From: Kappaphycus alvarezii
Taxonomy: Eukaryota; Rhodophyta; Florideophyceae; Gigartinales; Solieriaceae
Length of the DNA: 64,000 bases
Assembly (NCBI GenBank): GCA_002205965.3
Contig: NADL03000659.1
Location: forward strand, 744,001 to 808,000
Reading direction: 5' to 3'
Part shown: positions 59,711 to 64,000 of the stretch, one piece after another
Layout: each line of letters starts with the position of its first letter
Position numbering within the stretch: position 1 is the stretch's first letter
The notes under the pieces: model-generated
What the model was told of the DNA's origin: nothing
Seen by the model: only the letters and a program-made list of their open reading frames with translations
Database searches by the model: none
Translations under genes and position numbers: made by a program

Positions 59711-61040
59711 ATAAAAGCCCAAATACCATCCTAAAGACCGAAGAGTACGTCGCAAGCCCCATCGAATCATTTTCCATGGATTAACGCTCTTTTGGGAAGC
59801 TTGCGGAAGCTTATTTGCAAGAGCATTGAACGCAGCGAAAGACCCGCCTTTATAAATTCTTTATGTAAACTGAGGCATCTTTACCGCATCTTATTACCTA
59901 ATATTCAGGTCATTCACCAGTTTCGCACTTAATTCCGTTCAAAAAGATGCTTGAATGCAGTCTTTGTGTTTGCTTGACACACAATGACTTTTCGGGTCAC
60001 TCTTTTTTTAATCAACTAACTTTTACTGACCAAAATGTGGCCCTGGGCCACCACTGATAACTGCCACCCAAGGATAGTCCCTGGAAAACCCCTTGACAGT
60101 TTAGGGTTGTTTTGGATTTTTTCTGTCCACGTAATTGGTATCGTCAACCTTGCAGAACCCTGGGATGCAATAAATCCTTTCGTTCCAATCTTTGATTTCC
60201 GTCGCAAATTTCTATACCTTCCTTGCAAGTTCAGAAATCGTTGTGGATTCTTCGTCGAAGATGTGATAGCTGGAGGGATCTGTTTTCCTCCCAGCTCTCG
60301 CGTACCACTTTCTAGTGAGAATTTTTAAAGTCCATTTCTTTCAAACCATCACTGAACATCACTGCGTATATCTCCCAAGCTCCATCTTCTTCCTTCCTTT
60401 TATTCACTTCCTTTTCAGTTTCCAGCTCCAACGCTACCCTGCCATTCTCTTCAACCTCACTGCCGACCATCTTATCGAAACCTTTCCGAAAATTTCATCA
60501 ATAAGCTCTCTAGAACTATCTTCATATTGTAACGGCGTCTTTGCCGAATAACCATTATCTCTATTCCACCTTCTCTGACGCTTGCCGTTCACGACTCCAG
60601 CCAGTCTTACACGACACCCAATTCGAGCAAGAGATAATTGTCAGCCTTAAGCTGGTCTTCAGCCACTGAATAAAAACCCCGACAAGTCAAGCAGAAGTCA
60701 AGGTCGATCAAAAGCGGGTCGTTGAGACTCACACCAACACACGAGGTTGTAAGTATATGTTTCTGACTGACCATCGCCATACCATGGCCTTCGAGATATA
60801 TTACCTCACTGCAATGTTGGAATCACGCAAAGTTTGAACGGAGATTTTTGATTTTGCCACTTTGCTACCCGCTAGTGGCCCAATTAATCATGGAGACTCG
60901 AAATTATGACTTATAATGCACCTCTCTCCTGATGAGAAAACTGCGATAAGCCAACATTTTTATCTTCTTGACCAGTAGAGGGTGCAAATTTTATTTATAT
61001 TAGACGGCGTGCATTTCACAGTAACCGCGTGTTTTGACAA
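59711..61040. other. presumed retroelement interior, nothing identified
   Basis: Between the gag-like remnant and the right LTR-like copy. A 97-codon frame (60035-60328 +) and a 70-codon reverse frame over the same bases have no family motif. Pyrimidine-rich sequence occurs at 60360-60480. Confidence 0.3.
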
Positions 61041-61044
61041 CGCG

Positions 61045-61390
61045 GGTTCTGTTGCTTTACAACAATTTAGTTCTAGTGATTTACTGTTGGTACTATTACA
61101 ATAAGTTCCCTTTCTTGCTTAAATTACCCGCGCCGCCTCGCCTTACCACTTCTCTCCTTCCCGGCAAGATGCAATAGGGAAGTATCCGCTGCGTAGACAA
61201 CACATGTCTGTAGCCCTGCAGAGATATTCAGCCCCGGCCCCTCTCGTTCAAGAAAGTTATTTACTTAACAAATTACTGCTCCCTACGCTACATAATACCT
61301 ATCAATAATACCCCGATTTTACGCGGGTAAGGCAGGCGTACTGCGAAAGTAGTAAACGCGACAGTTTATGAACCACCTGCAAGCATGTTT
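61045..61390 (+). repeat. LTR-like direct repeat, right copy
   Basis: Same orientation as the copy at 51690-52045. It shares the 33-base identical core starting at 61171, with diverged flanks. The divergence between the copies implies an old insertion or two different insertions. A fainter relative, beginning 'tttattgcattacagtctat' near 61801, may be a further, older copy. Confidence 0.58.
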
Positions 61391-61399
61391 TTCTCAGTA

Positions 61400-62930
61400 T
61401 AGTAGCCAGTTACAATACCTACTTACAGAGTTTACTTGCCCAAACCGTCGCCGCCGTTAGGGCCGCTCCTGTCGCTCGAACCTACAGAATAAATAGAGTG
61501 CCGCCGGGTGACGATTCCAGCACCCCCCTTTCGAAGGGAAAGAGGGTTCATTGTTAGAGTTCTACGAATAAGGTGGCTGGAACTTGCCACTGTTCGTTCA
61601 GCTTGGCCCTTGTTTCTTAGACTTATTTATCTAATTTCCGGCTATCTACGCTCTTTTACGCGACGCTATCAGACTAACTGCTCATACAATTTGACAAACC
61701 CATGTGTGAAAAGGTGAAAACGCGATATTTATGCACATAAGCTGAATTGATACCTTTCCCATTCAGTACTGATGATTGCAGCATAGACTGTAGATATGAC
61801 TTTATTGCATTACAGTCTATATTGTCGCCCGCTACTGTACACAATATAACGGTAGCTTCCCCGTGGGGTCTAGGAGTTGTGCAGATCTGCATCTCTCCCT
61901 ACCCTTCTATTCGATACAACAGGAGATTATTAGCTCGACAGAACCTTTCTGTTGTGCCACAAAGGTGTTTAGCCGTGTCTCCTTTTCACCACTAGAGTTT
62001 ATTAACACCCCTTGCTACCCATTTCTATCCCATTTCTATCCCTACTTCTCAGCTACCGCGCGCTATCCTCTATTGTCCATGTATACGGAATCTACACAGT
62101 GTGGGCAGTTAACGCGACCAACAGAAGTCATTTGCTGCTCCAACTACATGACTCCGCGCATTATTCCGCTTAAAGTGTACAGAGCTGAAGTATATCGATC
62201 GAATCAATCCAGTCAAATGCTCGCGTTTGGCCTCCGTTTTTCACTCTAAGTTCAAGTTTACTGTCGACAAGATTCTTAAATAAGTACTTCTTCCTTTTGC
62301 AATTAACCGGATGTTCCGATCTTAAACGCTGAAAAGTCTATGTTTGAATTCTCTTCAGAGCCTTCGAGACCAGTTGGATCAATTTCAACCATTTAATTTA
62401 TGCCCGGGACTCGGAAAATGTTGACGTTTTCCCTAAAGGGCCTACTTACACCGCTAAATCATGTATTCAGTGATTCATTTTCAACAAGCTAGTACTTTGT
62501 GAATCTTTATTGTATTATATCACAGCATTTTACGTATTTAGTGATTTTTGCACAAAGTTACCGCTTTATTGACTACAAAGGACCCTAATAAGAAGAAAGC
62601 GAGGTTGAAATAATTAAATTGATTCTGTTCATTTATGAAGATGGACCAGAACCACGCGGTACGTATCTCTGATAAATTAAAGAATGGCAGGCGCCATTCG
62701 AATCCGGCTTTTTATACGAAACTTTAGTGCAATGGACATAGAAAGCTTTATAAAGGTATCAATAAGAAGTGCCTAAGGTAATGAGCGAGAAAAAGGTCGA
62801 GGACCGTGCAACCACAGTGCGTCCGAAGGACCCTCTTTCTCTTTAAGCCCTATGAAAGAGAAATAGCTCGGAGTCTTTGGAGATGTGTGGTAGAGGCTCG
62901 ATGAGCTATAAAACACTGAAAGTGGCAAGA
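61400..62930. other. intergenic, nothing recognised
   Basis: Open frames at 61508-61717, 61747-61995 and 61863-62249 (+) have no recognisable motif. The rest is AT-rich. A weakly LTR-like stretch near 61800-62000 is noted with the direct repeats. Confidence 0.3.
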
Positions 62931-62935
62931 AGGAT

Positions 62936-63363
62936 GTGATGCCAAAAAAGAGAGCTGTGGGGACGGTCCGTAGGACTGAGGTAAAGCGGCGGAGCCTTGG
63001 GCACAAGAGCGAAATGGCAGGAGCTGAGCGCGCAGCGGCGGCCCAGGCTCTGCTAGATGATTTCGATCCTCCCTCAGGGGACGTCGGTAAGCCTGCGGGG
63101 TGTCGATACACGTCCTCGACGGGGAACGGACACAAAGCCAAAAGGCAAACAACAAGGTGCGCAACACGCGCAAAGGAAAGGGGAAAAGGGGCGAAGCTTC
63201 GGGAGTGATTAAGCCAAAAGACTACAAAGCGATGACCAAAGGGGATAAACAGACAATAGCCAGCAACTCGGGAGCCGCATTCGAGCTGGTAAAGGTGGGC
63301 GCGAGGGTGGGAGCGCGGTTAATAGCCAAAACTTTGGTAGCTGTTTACTTTGGGCGCTACTAG
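62936..63363 (+). other. GC-rich basic ORF pair, unknown
   Basis: Two overlapping forward frames in an AT-rich desert: 62936-63208 (starts MMPKKRAVGTVRRTEVKRR, Ala-rich helix AGAERAAAAQALLDDFDPP) and 63100-63363 (ends GARLIAKTLVAVYFGRY). The first reads as a plausible protein up to about 63085 and the second from about 63150, as if one coding region were joined by a frame change or a short intron (a GTAAGC lies at 63088). The composition, very basic with an Ala-rich helix, contrasts with the surroundings. It might be the first ORF of a retroelement or a small gene. I recognise no family. Confidence 0.3.
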
Positions 63364-64000
63364 TTGCCCGTTCATAAATACTAAGTTAGCAGTTAGGCTG
63401 CTCTAAAGTTCGGACACGCGTCAACCAATTAGCTACTGTACACTTAATAAATATCAGTGGCGTTTGCCGGCCATTGGCATGCTCCTATAGGTCCATGACC
63501 CAGTATACGCTTGCCCTTTAAGGACAGTGAGAATAGACGCCTTAGAGTGATCGAATTTTGATCGCAAAATGGATCATCGATCCTATAAAGTAGACTGGGA
63601 GGGTCATTGAACTACAGAGAGACCCTTCTTTTTCGCGGATAAAACAGGAAAAATATCAGAATCCGAAGTTTACCGCAAGTTTAAGTCACTCTCTGAGTGA
63701 AATTAGACTAGTGTCTCGTGCAACCACATCCACTATCATGCAATCAGGTATTACTGCAATGAGCGGGAAACAAGAGCAGCAAGATAGTCCATTCTATTGA
63801 GAACGCCCTCACATTCGCCGAGACAACCATTCATCTGAGTAATAGTGCAAATTGAGCAATGTTCAGCAGATGTTTAAGGGTTGTAAGTTCTCTGGAAACT
63901 TGCTCGAATATATTGCAAGACTCTACAGCTCTATTCACTTTGCCCGTCAATACCATCCATTCAGCACACAGAATAAATATTATCTCTTTCACGCCCTCTA
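63364..64000. other. intergenic to window end
   Basis: No open frame above background and no recognised repeat. The element or gene starting at 62.9 kb may continue beyond the window. Confidence 0.3.

Noticed and set aside
61790-62000. Third LTR copy
   Set aside because: Only the first 20 bases (tttattgcattacagtctat) and the general layout resemble the LTR-like repeats; too diverged to claim.
62773-63173. Two overlapping reverse frames of 122 and 107 codons
   Set aside because: No family features. They are antisense shadows of the GC-rich forward frames at 62936-63363.
1-64000. CRISPR array, prophage, riboswitch, rRNA
   Set aside because: No regularly spaced repeats, phage gene order, known aptamer or rRNA-like sequence was seen.

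Overview
The window looks like nuclear DNA of a eukaryote. Long AT-rich flanks full of decayed transposons surround a base-balanced island of conserved, almost intron-free genes at about 28-50 kb. A bacterial-type topoisomerase I, a pseudouridine-catabolism pair, a P4-ATPase flippase, a mitochondrial phosphate carrier and a stomatin-like SPFH protein together fit a plastid-bearing protist or alga. A florideophyte red alga is my best guess, on gene compactness and repeat-rich flanks only; no marker gene proves it.

Layout. 0-28 kb is a transposon graveyard. It holds a tnp2 (CACTA/KDZ-like) transposase remnant (1.6-4.1 kb), a Tc5/jerky-like DDE transposase remnant (9.0-10.1 kb), a hAT remnant (16.2-17.7 kb), a pogo/Tigger-like element with terminal inverted repeats and TA duplications (24,093-26,172) and a Tc1-like element with double terminal repeats (26,228-27,761). 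The island follows: pseudouridine-5'-phosphate glycosidase and PfkB kinase (+), topoisomerase I (-), a decayed non-LTR reverse transcriptase (+), an SPFH/stomatin-like gene (+), a ThuA-domain gene (-), the mitochondrial phosphate carrier (+) and a P4-ATPase (-). From 51.7 kb to about 61.4 kb two copies of an LTR-like direct repeat enclose retropepsin, integrase and gag remnants of copia-like elements. The last 2.5 kb are mostly featureless apart from one GC-rich double ORF.

How it works together. The first two island genes form one pathway, breaking pseudouridine monophosphate into uracil and ribose 5-phosphate. The other genes are unrelated housekeeping functions (DNA topology, membrane scaffolding, phosphate import into mitochondria, lipid flipping). 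Several conserved genes carry single-base frame breaks while conservation continues on both sides. This could be unpolished assembly or real decay; the carrier gene is intact throughout.

The most interesting signal is a dispersed set of TACAGTA/TACTGTA heptamers, often fused in 5-bp steps. They lie upstream of every conserved gene and in the 51-bp gap between the two TA-flanked transposons. They match the excision footprint expected of a Tc1/mariner-type element whose ends read TA-CAG...CTG-TA, which both elements here have.
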